DNA of 64,000 nt from Bryobacterales bacterium (GCA_028819215.1 JAPPMG010000096.1:439328-503327); one strand, 5' to 3'; counted from the stretch's first letter, positions 46,318-56,422 are shown. A program made the numbers and translations. Notes: generated by a model not told the origin, from the letters alone.

Positions 46318-46732
46318 TACAAACATCTTCGTTTATCGCTACGACGCTCGCTTCAGCCGGAAGCAACAGATTGCCAAAGACATTCTCCGCTCGGCGATCG
46401 ATGCAGGCGACGCTAGGGTGCCGCATCAAGTGGTTGTCGAATTCGTGGCGGCGACGACGAGGGGCAGGCCAGGCACCCGACTGCTCAGCGCTCGAGAGGC
46501 CTTGCACGAGGCGGATGATATCTTGGCTCAGTTTCCGATCATATATCCGAACGAGGCCGTGTTACGAACCGCCCTGCGAGGCCTCGCGGCCTACGGCCTG
46601 TCGTGGTTCGATGCGCACTTGTGGGCCTACGCGGAGGTTTTCGGCTTGACCGAGATAATCTCCGAGGACTTCGCTCACGGTCGGCTCTACGGAAGTGTCA
46701 TGGTGCGGAACCCCTTCGTTCAGGTTCAGTGA
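46301..46732 (+). CDS. PIN-domain (VapC-like) toxin
   Basis: This 143-residue protein starts at a GTG inside the antitoxin gene. The four acidic positions of PIN ribonucleases are visible: LIDTNIFVYRYD at the N-terminus, QVVVEFVAAT near residue 47, WFDAHLWAYAE near 105 and ISEDFAHG near 121. VapC-type toxins cut structured RNA such as tRNA or rRNA when the antitoxin is lost; the target here is unknown. A longer reading from 46208 would lie inside the antitoxin and is not supported. Confidence 0.9.
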   Translation: MAVLIDTNIFVYRYDARFSRKQQIAKDILRSAIDAGDARVPHQVVVEFVAATTRGRPGTRLLSAREALHEADDILAQFPIIYPNEAVLRTALRGLAAYGLSWFDAHLWAYAEVFGLTEIISEDFAHGRLYGSVMVRNPFVQVQ

Positions 46733-47261
46733 AGTGTCTCGTCGCGAGTCGGCGGACGGTCGAGCTCGTTCGGGAGAGGGAGGCACCTGCACGGCTTCGA
46801 ATGGATGAGATTGCCCCATGTCAAGGCAAATCGCGACAGAGCCGCAGGGCGCGTATTGGGATGAGCCTAGAGCGTCACCTGTATAGCTGAATGGTCAAAT
46901 TGAACGACAAGAGAATAAGGCGAGCAGGCTCTGTGACAGCAGAAACTCCGGGAAGTTCTAATGTGACTCACGGATATAGTCCCCCTGTTCCTTCCCGCCC
47001 ATCAAGCATGTCCGCGCGGTCCTCCTGCTGCGCCCGCAGCCGACCGGTCATGCCGAGTTTTCCGCCCAGGGGCGGGAATGGATCGGCTCGCTAAGCACCT
47101 TGGTGGCCGCGGAGGATTGCCGCTGGCAGTGGCGCGGCCGCGTCCTGAGAATAGTCATGCCGACCGGCGTCGCGGACAACACTGTGGGCCGACGAGTCGC
47201 TCACGCGGCAACGGGTTCTTATACTTGACGGTACGCGGCGAGGCTCCGTCGCGAATGCGCC
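46733..47261. other. Intergenic region with a possible decayed coding stretch
   Basis: This 529-base stretch has no supported gene. One frame from about 46980 to 47228 reads without stops (around HVRAVLLLRPQPTG and EWIGSLSTLVAAED) but has no start codon or recognised family, and may be a remnant. No tRNA was recognised. Confidence 0.5.
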
Positions 47262-49118
47262 ATGCCTCTCCCGCCACATTGGGATGAACTCAGGGCGGCA
47301 GCCTGGGAGTTGCCTGCCACGCCCGGCATCTACCAGTTCATCGGCCGAGACGGCAAGGTCTTGTATATCGGCAAGGCCAAGAGCCTGCGCGACCGGGTCC
47401 GCAGTTATTTTTCGAACGAAGCCTTGGCCGATGCCAAGCGCGGCGGCCTGCTGTCAGAATCCCGCTCCATCAGCAACATTCTCGTCAGCAATGAGAAAGA
47501 GGCGCTTGCTCTTGAGAACAACCTGATCAAGCAGCACAAGCCGAAGTACAACATCCTGCTGCGCGATGACAAGACCTATCCCTACATCAAGCTGACCAAG
47601 GAGAAGTATCCGCGCGTATATGTCACGCGGCGGCTCAAGAAGGACGGCTCTACCTACTTCGGGCCCTATTTCCCCGGCAATCTCGCCCACCGCCTGGTGC
47701 ACTTCATCCACCGGCACTTCAAGCTGCCGTCGTGCAGCATCGACCTGACTCGAACTCACCCGCGGCCCTGCCTCGAGTACCACATTCACCGCTGTTGGGG
47801 GCCGTGCGTGAAAGGCTTGGTCCCGGACGACACCTATCAGCGGGCCGCCGAGGACGTAAGGGCGTTCTTGGGTGGGCGGCGGCACCAGTTGGTGCGTGAC
47901 CTGAGAGAAAGGATGCTTCGGGCGTCCGAAGATCTGGAGTTCGAGAAGGCTGCCAGCCTGCGCAACCTGATCACCACCGTGGAAGAGATCACCGAGCGCC
48001 AGCGCATGGCGGCCGCCGAAGGGCGAGACATCGACATATTTGGCGTCCACGCGGAGCCGCCGCTGGTCGCCGCCAACATCTTCCATGTCCGCAACGGCCG
48101 GGTGGTCGACCGCCGCGAGTTCTATTGGGAGGACGCCGCCGACTACGACGAGGCGGAATTCCTTGCGAGCCTGCTGCCCCAGGTCTACCTCGGGCAGCGG
48201 CATGTGCCCGCGCTGGTACGGGTGCAGCGGGAATTCGAAGGGATGGCAGCCTTGGCGGAGCTTCTAGCGGAGGACCGCGGGGCCAAGGTGGAGATCGCCG
48301 TGCCCGTGCGGGGTTCTAACCGCGCATTGTTGGACCTTGTCGTCACAAATGCCCGCAGTTGTTTCGAGCAACGCTTCAGGGTGCGCAAGCCGACCGCGGC
48401 CCAGATGGCCGAGGCATGGCGCGACGCCCTGAACCTCCCGCCCGCCGAGGAGGGCGAGAAGTCCAATAACCGCATCGAGTGCTTCGACGTCTCCCACACG
48501 CAAGGCACAGAAGTCGTCGCTTCGATGGTGGTGTGGGAAAACGGGCGCATGAAGAAGAGCGCCTATCGAAAGTTCATCGTCAGCCGGCAGGCCAACGATG
48601 ACTTTGCCGCCATGAGGGAGGTTGTCCGGCGGCGCTACTCCCGACTGCAGGCGGAGAGGAAGGGATTTCCGCTGTTCGTGCTGGTCGACGGCGGCATCGG
48701 CCAGCTACACGCGGCGGCCGAGGCACTCGAAGAACTCGGTGCCGCGGCGCTGCCGCTGGCTGCGATCGCCAAGCGGGAGGAAGTTCTTTACGTGTTCGGG
48801 CAGGAAGACGAACCGCTAATCCTCGACCGCTTCAGCCCTATTCTCCACGCCGTCCAACAGATCCGCGACGAAGCCCACCGCTTCGCGATCACGTTCCATC
48901 GGCAGCGCCGCTCCAAGCGGGCGCTGCACTCGGAGCTCTTGGACATTCCCGGGGTCGGCGAGAACACCGCGCGCAAGTTGCTGACGCAGTTCGGCAGTGT
49001 TGCCGGAATCCGCGAGAGCGGCTTTGAAGATCTGTCGGCCGCCGTCGGCCGTCAGCGTGCCGCCGCCATCCGCGCCCACTTCGCCGGGGCGGCCGAGGGT
49101 CAGGCCCAGCAATTGTAG
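47262..49118 (+). CDS. uvrC: Excinuclease ABC subunit C
   Basis: This 618-residue nuclease makes both incisions in nucleotide-excision repair with UvrAB. The GIY-YIG domain is at about residues 17-95 (PGIYQFIG...VLYIGKAKSLRDRVRSYF). A UVR domain lies near residue 205 (DLEFEKAASLRNLI). The RNase H-like endonuclease domain contains IECFDVSHTQGTEVVASMVVWENG near 405, and helix-hairpin-helix segments close the protein (IPGVGENTARKLLTQFG). The ATG at 47262 gives the usual length. The 3' end overlaps the convergent ABC gene by 19 bases. Confidence 0.97.
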   Translation: MPLPPHWDELRAAAWELPATPGIYQFIGRDGKVLYIGKAKSLRDRVRSYFSNEALADAKRGGLLSESRSISNILVSNEKEALALENNLIKQHKPKYNILLRDDKTYPYIKLTKEKYPRVYVTRRLKKDGSTYFGPYFPGNLAHRLVHFIHRHFKLPSCSIDLTRTHPRPCLEYHIHRCWGPCVKGLVPDDTYQRAAEDVRAFLGGRRHQLVRDLRERMLRASEDLEFEKAASLRNLITTVEEITERQRMAAAEGRDIDIFGVHAEPPLVAANIFHVRNGRVVDRREFYWEDAADYDEAEFLASLLPQVYLGQRHVPALVRVQREFEGMAALAELLAEDRGAKVEIAVPVRGSNRALLDLVVTNARSCFEQRFRVRKPTAAQMAEAWRDALNLPPAEEGEKSNNRIECFDVSHTQGTEVVASMVVWENGRMKKSAYRKFIVSRQANDDFAAMREVVRRRYSRLQAERKGFPLFVLVDGGIGQLHAAAEALEELGAAALPLAAIAKREEVLYVFGQEDEPLILDRFSPILHAVQQIRDEAHRFAITFHRQRRSKRALHSELLDIPGVGENTARKLLTQFGSVAGIRESGFEDLSAAVGRQRAAAIRAHFAGAAEGQAQQL

Positions 49119-49897
49119 TAGCCGTCCTTGGTCTCGACCTCAATCGCAGTGCCGTAGACGTCTGACAGGACATCGTTGGCCAGCAGTCGCTCTTTCGGGC
49201 CGTCGGCGTGGAGGCGCCCGTTCTTCAACAGGATGACTCGCGACACCTCCGGAATGATGTCGGGAAGGTGGTGGGTCACATAGATGAGGCTGGTGCCCAA
49301 GGCTGCGACGTGACGCAACGTATCGCGCAGCTCGATGGCGGCGCGGAGGTCCAGTCCGTTGGAGGGCTCATCGAGCAGCAGCGCGCGCGGCTCGTTGACG
49401 AGCGCACGGCCGATCACCACGCGCTTGGCCTCGCCCGAGGACATGGCGTTGACCGGCTTGTCTCTCAGGTGCTCGGCATGCATCAGCCGCAGCACCTCCT
49501 CTCCGCGGGCTTCCATAGCGTCCGTGACGGGATGCTGGGGCCAAAGCTCGAAGCTGGAATAGTAGCCAGACAGGACTACGCTGCGGCCGGTGGCGCTCTT
49601 GGAGCACGCTTGGACCATCTCGTTGGATACGACCGCGATCAGCTTGCGCATGTCGTGGACGTGCCAGTCGGAGCGGCCGAACACTTTCATCACCGGACCG
49701 TAGCGCCGGACAGGGTGGTCGTAACGCATCATCGTGCGGATCAGGGTGGACTTGCCCGAGCCGTTCGGGCCAATGATGGCCAGATGCTGGCCGCAGGGTA
49801 TCGAGAGCGACACATCGTCTAGGGCCAATGTCTCGCCACGGTAGACCGTAATGTTGCGGAACTCGAGGAGCGGCGGATCTGGCGCGGCTTCAGTCAT
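49100..49897 (-). CDS. ABC-type ATPase, ModF/YlmA-like single-domain protein
   Basis: From the ATG at 49897 the protein has about 265 residues; the frame also allows a start at 49930. It shows Walker A (IIGPNGSGKSTLI), a Q-loop-like VVSNEM, a variant signature (MSSGEAKRVVIGRAL), Walker B (ALLLDEPSNGLD) and THH. The sequence around GYYSSFELW is typical of the ModF/YlmA group, whose role is not well defined and which often stand alone, as here. No permease is nearby. Confidence 0.85.
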   Translation of the reverse strand: MTEAAPDPPLLEFRNITVYRGETLALDDVSLSIPCGQHLAIIGPNGSGKSTLIRTMMRYDHPVRRYGPVMKVFGRSDWHVHDMRKLIAVVSNEMVQACSKSATGRSVVLSGYYSSFELWPQHPVTDAMEARGEEVLRLMHAEHLRDKPVNAMSSGEAKRVVIGRALVNEPRALLLDEPSNGLDLRAAIELRDTLRHVAALGTSLIYVTHHLPDIIPEVSRVILLKNGRLHADGPKERLLANDVLSDVYGTAIEVETKDGYYNCWA

Positions 49898-50130
49898 CTG
49901 GATTTCTGTCAGGTCCCGCTTTGGGTGCAACCGGCTAGGCGAGCTGTAGATCGCGCGCAGTCCCGCGGAGGCGTTAGTGGGTGCGCCACGGCGTTGCCGT
50001 CCTCGCCGGCGCTGCCTAGCGATGCGTCCAGTAGGTGTTCCGATCTGACGTCGTCGCTATCAGAAGTCCATTATGAACAGACGGCCGCCGACTCGCGCGA
50101 CGACGCTGCTGAGTAACGCGCCGCGAACGA

Positions 50131-52773
50131 CTATTCTCGCTCGCTTGCCGGCACGACGACGAACGTGACCGGGATGGAGGCAAGCGTGTCACTGGTTAGA
50201 TCATTCGTTGCGGAGTACAAGACCTTCAGGTGGCCATTGTGGGTGTCAGGGGCCATGCCTGCGCCGAGAGTGCTGACCGTGATCTCGGCAGTGGCTCCGC
50301 TTGCGATACTCCGCTGCGGCGGATTGGCGAAGAGCCAGACCCTGTCTCCAACGAAAGCGAACGATGAAGTGCTGTTTCCGGAATTCGTAACTCGAACGAC
50401 TTGAGCAGCGGGGTCCGAACCGAGCGGCGCCACGAACGTGAGTGCCTGTGGGCTTGCGGCGGCTGACAACCGGGGGGACGCTTCTGTCACGACTTCGGCA
50501 GTCAGTGTGCCTCGGATTCTGGTCCGGGGCGAATAGCCGACAAGGCTGACGAAATACGTGCTGGATGGGTCCAGCGGCGGATTCGAGTCGCGGTTGATGA
50601 CGACCGTCTCAGTACTGCCCGTGCTATTCGATTGGAATTCGGCATAAAACCTAGCAGCCTGCCCATCTGCGCCATACTCCCAGTAAACGCGATCCCGGTC
50701 AGCATGGACCAATAGGTCGACTTCGACAGCTGGCGTAGCCGCCTCGAAACTGAACCGAACTTCACCCGCGTCGGATGGAGGGTCGAAGCGAAATGACTCC
50801 TCCTCGTCATGGACGAAGAGCCTGTAATTGTTCTCAGCGAGATCTACGTCGACAGGTTGCCCGGCCTGAATCCGCTGGGCTTGCGAGAAGAGTGCCTCGG
50901 CATGGGTCGGCTGCGCCATCGCGATCATTAGGTCCGACTCACGGCTCTCGATGTCGCCCGACCAGCGCACAAACTCCCAATCTGGGTTCGGAACCGCCGT
51001 CAGGCGGACCGATGCCCCTTCGCTGTAGTAGCCGTCGCCTGACGAGGGCTGGATGTTGATCGAGCCGCCCTTGGATCTCGCGACCCCCGTTGACAGGGGG
51101 TGCTCAGATACGAAATTGGCTGCGATCCGACCGCCCAATCGCGGTAGGGCTAGGCTGTGAGTGCGTGCCCCGCCGTTGCTCCAGCTCTTGAAACGGTAGC
51201 GCCGCTGGCCGCCATGCGGAACGGACCGCACTTCGTCTGTGGCGAGTCTGATCAGCTTGTTCTTGACATCGGTCAGGATCGCCGACGGACCATAGGTCCA
51301 GTACTCCGGATTCGAGTCATAGTAGCCATGGATGCTAACGAAGAATGGCTCGATGTTTGCATCGATCAGGAAGATCGGACGATCGGTGAAGTAGGCCTCG
51401 AACACCTTCCCCGCTCGGTCAACTGTCCATGACGCTGGATTCGAGGACCGTCCGTGGTGACCCCTCAGTACGCGACGCCAACGCAAGAACCGATGGGTGG
51501 CATCCGTGTCGGGAACTGCCAGGGCTTGGACCTCCGTACGCTCTGTGTAGTAGCCATCCGGTGAGTTGGGGCGCAGCTCGACACTCCCTTGATTGGCTGG
51601 ATAGACTGCTGTCCCGACGCGGTGCTGCACGATGAAGTTCGCCTCCATCCATGTCCGGTCGGCTGTAGCAGTCACGCTGCGCGAGCGGGCACTCCCGTCG
51701 CTCCAACGTCCGAACAAGTACCGGCTATCCCCGTTTGTTTGGGACACCGGTGCCTCGACAGAATGTTCGCTTCCGTTTGCCCAGTCGAAGTTCGCCGGCG
51801 TGGCCACTCGCACACCGTCAACGACAATTTCCAAGCCGGGCGGATTCGTCGAGATCACTGTCGTGGTCGGGAGTCTCCCGTACAGCCGTGCTACGCCATC
51901 GATATCCCCCGGGGAGAGTCCCGCAGACGGAACGTTCATCCCGGGCGGCACGGTCTCAAGCACGCGACCGCCGTTCGAAGAGTAGCCGCCAGTTCGGTAG
52001 TGCATCACGGAGGAGTAGTTGTAGGGGCCCGACGCCGGATGCACTGCTGGAAAAGCGTTTTGGCCTCTCTTGTCGAGATTCTCATCCAGCACTGTCACGA
52101 ATGCGTCACGGTCCTCGCGTTGGTGCTCGTGCCACAGTCCGACCGCATGGCCAATCTCATGTGCAACGGTATCGGCGTTGCAGCCGTGTGGTGGTATAGA
52201 AATCTGTTGTTCCCCGCCAACCATTCCAACCCTTGACCGGCAATTTCCTGACGAAACGTTCAAGAACCGCACATAGTTCTCCTCGGTCGTGCGCGCGGTC
52301 AAGGAAACCGCCGTCTTGTCGTTCCATTCCCCAATCGCTTCAAGGATGTCTTGGCGCTGCTCGTCCGAGACAGGCTCGTCGATCACGTATGGAACGACAC
52401 CGCCGGGCCAAAGATATGTGGAGCTTCTTGCGGAGAGATCACGTCGACGTAGCCCAGTCAGTTCCCGGTCCTTATCCGATCTCGGGGTCGGTGCTCTTGG
52501 CCCCAACTCGTCGGCCCTGCCGAGCACAATGTCACCGGCGTGGACGGCCATGCCGTCGATCACAGCATAGGTAAGCGCCATCCCGCGGAAATTCGCAGTC
52601 CCGGACACTTCTGGCAGCGGGCCTGCCGCGGCAGCGAGAGGAATCGCTTGCAATCGGCGCGGACGGGGCAACTCCGAGGTGCCTTCGCGCGGTTGCGCCC
52701 CCGCAACCAAGCACGAGGCGGCGATCAGGCTGACAGGTCGGACGAATGCACCGCTAACGCAATCCCAGGCCAA
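50131..52773 (-). CDS. Secreted astacin-type zinc metalloprotease with bacterial repeat domains
   Basis: This 880-residue protein has a hydrophobic leader (to about residue 26, SLIAASCLVAGA) and an M12A catalytic domain at about 115-300 with HEIGHAVGLWHEH (about 203-215) and the Met-turn SVMHY near residue 252. Beyond it are several divergent InlB-B/Flg_new-type repeats (for example GSINIQPSSGDGYYSEGASVRLTAVP). A jelly-roll-like stretch and a C-terminal Ig-like region follow. It probably cuts extracellular proteins or works in surface attachment. It is not in an operon: the HupE gene upstream is 47 bases away on the same strand. Bases 49931-50130 hold no gene. Confidence 0.9.
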   Translation of the reverse strand: MAWDCVSGAFVRPVSLIAASCLVAGAQPREGTSELPRPRRLQAIPLAAAAGPLPEVSGTANFRGMALTYAVIDGMAVHAGDIVLGRADELGPRAPTPRSDKDRELTGLRRRDLSARSSTYLWPGGVVPYVIDEPVSDEQRQDILEAIGEWNDKTAVSLTARTTEENYVRFLNVSSGNCRSRVGMVGGEQQISIPPHGCNADTVAHEIGHAVGLWHEHQREDRDAFVTVLDENLDKRGQNAFPAVHPASGPYNYSSVMHYRTGGYSSNGGRVLETVPPGMNVPSAGLSPGDIDGVARLYGRLPTTTVISTNPPGLEIVVDGVRVATPANFDWANGSEHSVEAPVSQTNGDSRYLFGRWSDGSARSRSVTATADRTWMEANFIVQHRVGTAVYPANQGSVELRPNSPDGYYTERTEVQALAVPDTDATHRFLRWRRVLRGHHGRSSNPASWTVDRAGKVFEAYFTDRPIFLIDANIEPFFVSIHGYYDSNPEYWTYGPSAILTDVKNKLIRLATDEVRSVPHGGQRRYRFKSWSNGGARTHSLALPRLGGRIAANFVSEHPLSTGVARSKGGSINIQPSSGDGYYSEGASVRLTAVPNPDWEFVRWSGDIESRESDLMIAMAQPTHAEALFSQAQRIQAGQPVDVDLAENNYRLFVHDEEESFRFDPPSDAGEVRFSFEAATPAVEVDLLVHADRDRVYWEYGADGQAARFYAEFQSNSTGSTETVVINRDSNPPLDPSSTYFVSLVGYSPRTRIRGTLTAEVVTEASPRLSAAASPQALTFVAPLGSDPAAQVVRVTNSGNSTSSFAFVGDRVWLFANPPQRSIASGATAEITVSTLGAGMAPDTHNGHLKVLYSATNDLTSDTLASIPVTFVVVPASERE

Positions 52774-52820
52774 GGCTCATGATATGGGAAGCCATCGGCA
52801 CATTTGTGATTCTCGGTGAT

Positions 52821-54128
52821 TCAATCAGAATCCGATTTCGCTGAATCGTCCGTTGCCTGCACCGCCCGCCGATCCCGATAGAGACGGGCGCCCGCCAGCC
52901 CAGCCACGATCAGTCCGGCCCACGCTAGCACCGCGGGCAGCCACTCCGCCCAGCCGACATCGTACAGCGCCAGCACGTCGCCTCTCTCCATCGTCCAGTG
53001 CCATGCCTCGTGCGCCGCGAACGCTGACAGGATGATCGTGCCCAGCCTCTCGGCAACCACGTGCCGGAAGAGCAGCGCCAACGCGGGCACCAGCAGAGTC
53101 AGCGCGAACAACTGTCCCAGTTCGACCCCGACGTTGAAGGCGAGCAGGGATGTGACCAAGTGCCCTCCAGCGAATTGCAGGGTCTCTCGCAGAGCGAAGG
53201 AGAAGCCAAAACCGTGGATCAGGCCGAACCCGAGCGCGACCAGCCAGCGATGTCGCGCTGTGCCGACGATGTTCTCCAAGGCCATGTAGACGATCGAGAC
53301 GGCGATCAGCGCCTCGACCAGAGGCGGGAACCACAGCGCATCGGGCGCGAAGTCCAGTGCGCTGCCGATCAGAGTGATCGAATGCGCCACGGTGAAGGCA
53401 GTCACGATCAGGACCAGAGGCTTGAAGCGGCGCAGGGGAATGACCAAGCAGAACAGGAACAGCAGGTGATCTGGGCCATCAAGGATGTGGACGAACCCCA
53501 GCTGGACGAAATGCCAGGCAGCTTGGAACCAGCTCGGATCCAGGGTCACCAGTCCCGGGTCTTCCGAAAACTGATAGGCCCGGGTCGTGCCATCGGCCAG
53601 ATAGAACTGCAGGGTGAGCAAGACCCTCTCCGCAAGGTGACCCAGTCCGGCTCGAAGCGAGAATTGCGACTCCTCTGACCGGATGGGAAAGTCCAGCTGC
53701 ACATCGAACATCACCTGATCCCAGACCAGTCTTTCGGTGTTGGCAGGCTTGGCTTCGGCAACGCGCGCGAGAGCGCTGTCGATGTGGCTGAAGGACCTAT
53801 CAGACGGCAGGGAAATCTGAGTTCCCGACACGACGGGCGGCGGCAGCCGCTCTCCGTCTTCGTAGACTTCCACGAACGGCACGATCCACTGCGTGGCCAG
53901 ATCGTTCAATCGTGGCTCTAGGGCCGCGACATCGAGGTAACCCGGCCCGAACTCCGGCACTTCCACGTCCCGCATTGAGTTCAGCGGCACGCGCATCACG
54001 AGTTGAAAGCTGTCGCCATGCGCTCTGGCCAGCGTCCGCGCAACCACTTCGGTTGGAATTTCGTGGGCCGCGGCAGGACTGGCAAGCAGCAGGCCAAGGC
54101 TGCAGAGGACGGATTTCGTGCGAATCAT
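52821..54128 (-). CDS. HupE/UreJ-type membrane protein
   Basis: This protein of about 435 residues has a Sec signal peptide (MIRTKSVLCSLGLLLASPAAA), a large periplasmic N-terminal region to about residue 215, and a C-terminal HupE/UreJ domain of six to seven helices with HILDGPDHLLFLFCLVIP near residue 220 and HGFGFSFALRE. HupE/UreJ proteins are nickel or cobalt permease-like, but the two-part versions in non-nitrogen-fixers are uncharacterised. A GTG at 54146 is an alternative start. It is divergent from the lipoprotein gene. Confidence 0.85.
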   Translation of the reverse strand: MIRTKSVLCSLGLLLASPAAAHEIPTEVVARTLARAHGDSFQLVMRVPLNSMRDVEVPEFGPGYLDVAALEPRLNDLATQWIVPFVEVYEDGERLPPPVVSGTQISLPSDRSFSHIDSALARVAEAKPANTERLVWDQVMFDVQLDFPIRSEESQFSLRAGLGHLAERVLLTLQFYLADGTTRAYQFSEDPGLVTLDPSWFQAAWHFVQLGFVHILDGPDHLLFLFCLVIPLRRFKPLVLIVTAFTVAHSITLIGSALDFAPDALWFPPLVEALIAVSIVYMALENIVGTARHRWLVALGFGLIHGFGFSFALRETLQFAGGHLVTSLLAFNVGVELGQLFALTLLVPALALLFRHVVAERLGTIILSAFAAHEAWHWTMERGDVLALYDVGWAEWLPAVLAWAGLIVAGLAGARLYRDRRAVQATDDSAKSDSD

Positions 54129-54198
54129 GGAGATCTGCTTGCCCACCTTTACTTAAGCAAGTATGATGGCTTAGGCCGAAACGGGCCGGAAAACACCA

Positions 54199-55431
54199 AT
54201 GACAACCGCACTTCGCTCGACACTCGCTGCAGTCGCCCTGCTTGCCCTGCTCGCAGCCTGCACTACTCCATCCGAAGAGCCGATGGCCGCTGCGGATGGC
54301 CCGATGGCTCCCGTCTTTGAGGTCGATCCTCTGTGGCCCAAGCCGCTTCCCAACCACTGGTTGCTGGGGACCGTCATCGGCGTGGACGTCGACGGCCAAG
54401 ACAACGTCTGGATTGTTCATCGCGGCAGTTCGCTGGAACGCAAGGAACTCTACGCGACCTGGGATCCGCCGGCGTCGTACTGCTGCTTCGCTGCGCCACC
54501 GGTGCTCGCATTCAACCAGGAGGGCGAGCTGATCGAGCACTGGGGCGGCCCAGGTGATGGCTACGACTGGCCAGCCTCCAATCACGGCGTTGACGTCGAC
54601 CACAAGGGCAACGTCTGGATCGGCGGCAACGGCCGCGGCCCGTCCAAGGAGGCCGCGGCGCTGCCGCACCACGAAGACGCGATGGGCAAGGGACGCGTCC
54701 ATGACAGCATGGTGGTGAAGTTCACGCGCACCGGCGAGTTCCTGATGCAGATCGGTAAGCCGTTCATGGGCGAGGGCAGCCACGACCTGAAGAACTTCAA
54801 GCTGCCAGCCAAGACGCTGGTCGATCCGAATACGAACGAGCTATACATTGCCGACGGCTACGGTAACCGGCGCGTGATCGTGCTTGACGCCGACACCGGC
54901 GAGTACAAGCGGCACTGGGGTGCCTATGGCAATGAGCCGGACGACACGCAGCTGCCAGCTTACACGCCAGGCGACAAGCCGGATCAGTTCCGGACGCCCG
55001 TGCATGGGATCGCGCTCTCAGACGACGGCATGGTCTACGTGTGCGACCGCACCAACGACCGCATCCAGGCGTTCACAACAGACGGAAAGTTCGTGAAGGA
55101 GACCTGGATCGAACCTGACACACTCGGCGACGGATCGACCTTCGATGTTGCCATTTCGCGGGACCCAGGGCAGAATTACCTGTACGTCGCCGACGGCGCG
55201 AACCAGCGCATCCACATCCTCGACCGCGAGTCCCTAGAGGTGCTGACGAGCTTCGGCGATGGCGGGCGGCAGCCCGGACAGTTCTACGCAGTCCACAGCG
55301 TGGCTACCGACTCGATGGGCAACCTCTACACCACTGAGACCTACCGCGGGCAACGCGTTCAGCGGTTCGTGTACAAAGGGCTGGCCCCGGTCACCAAGAA
55401 GCAGCAGGGTGTAGTCTGGCCGACCGACTGA
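54199..55431 (+). CDS. NHL-type beta-propeller lipoprotein
   Basis: This 410-residue protein has a lipoprotein leader with LLAAC near residue 21, so it should be anchored to a membrane. The body is a six-bladed propeller with NHL-like repeats (GVDVDGQDNVWIVHRGS, LVDPNTNELYIADGYGNRRVIVLD, GIALSDDGMVYVCDRTNDRIQAF, YLYVADGANQRIHILD). It resembles the peptidyl-alpha-hydroxyglycine lyase-like proteins common in Acidobacteria, but active-site residues cannot be assigned. It stands alone. It belongs to the same broad fold as the truncated gene at 34566. Confidence 0.88.
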   Translation: MTTALRSTLAAVALLALLAACTTPSEEPMAAADGPMAPVFEVDPLWPKPLPNHWLLGTVIGVDVDGQDNVWIVHRGSSLERKELYATWDPPASYCCFAAPPVLAFNQEGELIEHWGGPGDGYDWPASNHGVDVDHKGNVWIGGNGRGPSKEAAALPHHEDAMGKGRVHDSMVVKFTRTGEFLMQIGKPFMGEGSHDLKNFKLPAKTLVDPNTNELYIADGYGNRRVIVLDADTGEYKRHWGAYGNEPDDTQLPAYTPGDKPDQFRTPVHGIALSDDGMVYVCDRTNDRIQAFTTDGKFVKETWIEPDTLGDGSTFDVAISRDPGQNYLYVADGANQRIHILDRESLEVLTSFGDGGRQPGQFYAVHSVATDSMGNLYTTETYRGQRVQRFVYKGLAPVTKKQQGVVWPTD

Positions 55432-55867
55432 CTCGCGACGGCGTGTTCATGGGTTGACTGCCGCAGCGTGCTGCCGGGACAGCTGCCAGTCTTGCCCGAC
55501 GGGGTGGCCCCGCTATTGACCGGTCGGCTGTCGGTGCAATGGTCGGTCCCTATGCGCAAGCCTGCAGAAGGGCTCGCTTCGAATGCGCGAGCCCCTGCGG
55601 TGAAACCGGACGCTGAACTGGTCTAGGCACTGGTTGAGTCGACGTATGCAGATCGCCCCTCGGTACCTCCAGTCCGTCAACGCTTGAGCAGCGGTGCTGT
55701 CCGACGGACGCGCGCCAGCGACTGCCCGCTAGTTTGGGTTCCTGGCGGCAGTTACATCGCACCGGTCCGCCGGTGCCTCGCTTTGAACCCATTACACTTA
55801 GGCTGGCGTAAACGACTACAGGGAGGGCGACCGCTCGGTCGGTTGAATCTCTTCGCCTGCTGTACGG
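55432..55867. other. Intergenic region with one strong hairpin
   Basis: This 436-base stretch between the lipoprotein and the sigma factor holds no gene I can support. A hairpin is at 55564-55598 (GCAG, then GGGCTCGC, pairing with GCGAGCCC and CTGC), which could be a terminator or a folded leader. No clear ECF promoter box was found. Confidence 0.5.
55564..55598. terminator. Candidate hairpin downstream of the lipoprotein gene
   Basis: Two matched stems (4 and 8 bp) enclose a 9-base loop, giving a stable GC-rich structure 133 bases after the lipoprotein stop. No T tract follows, so termination is uncertain. Confidence 0.4.
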
Positions 55868-56422
55868 ATGGACATTGCCCCGCGCAAATTGCTCGATGCG
55901 GCGCTCGCTGATTCGGAGGCGTTCGCAGGCATCGTCGACCACACGCAGGGGATGGTGTACGGGGTGGCCTTTGGGTTCTTCTCCAACCGTGCCATTGCGG
56001 AAGACTTGGCGCAAGAAGCGTACTTGGAGCTGTTTCGCAACCTCGGCCGGCTGCAATCGGACATGCATCTCGTCAACTGGCTGCGGCAGATCACGGTGCG
56101 CAAGTGCATCGATTACTCCCGGCGCAAGAAGCATGCTCCGCACGCGAGTCTGGATTCGATTCCGGAACGCTCGGTCGACCCGGTCGAGCCTGACCCTCGC
56201 TTGTCCGCCGAGCTTGGCAGCAAGGTAGCCGACCTTCCCACGAAGATGCGAATGGTGATTGTGCTGCGCTTTCAGGAGGACCTGAAGCTCCACGAGATCG
56301 CGGAGTCGCTGGACATCCCCGTTAACACCGTCAAGACCTTGCTGCGAAGAGCGCTCATACGGCTCAGGCCCAAGGTCGCCCACCTACGACAGGAGGTTTC
56401 CTATGTCCCTGTGGGACGATAG
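55868..56422 (+). CDS. ECF-type RNA polymerase sigma factor
   Basis: This 184-residue protein has region 2 (FSNRAIAEDLAQEAYLELFRNLGRL... through NWLRQITVRKCIDYSRRKKH, about residues 38-86) and region 4 (LPTKMRMVIVLRFQEDLKLHEIAESLDIPVNTVKTLLRRALIRLRP, about 124-170), with no sigma 1.1 or 3. That is the ECF layout. It overlaps the next gene by 20 bases, and together the three genes form one operon. The promoters it serves are unknown. Confidence 0.93.
   Translation: MDIAPRKLLDAALADSEAFAGIVDHTQGMVYGVAFGFFSNRAIAEDLAQEAYLELFRNLGRLQSDMHLVNWLRQITVRKCIDYSRRKKHAPHASLDSIPERSVDPVEPDPRLSAELGSKVADLPTKMRMVIVLRFQEDLKLHEIAESLDIPVNTVKTLLRRALIRLRPKVAHLRQEVSYVPVGR

Noticed and set aside
46891-47094. Open frame upstream of uvrC
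   Set aside because: No ribosome binding site or family and atypical residue content.
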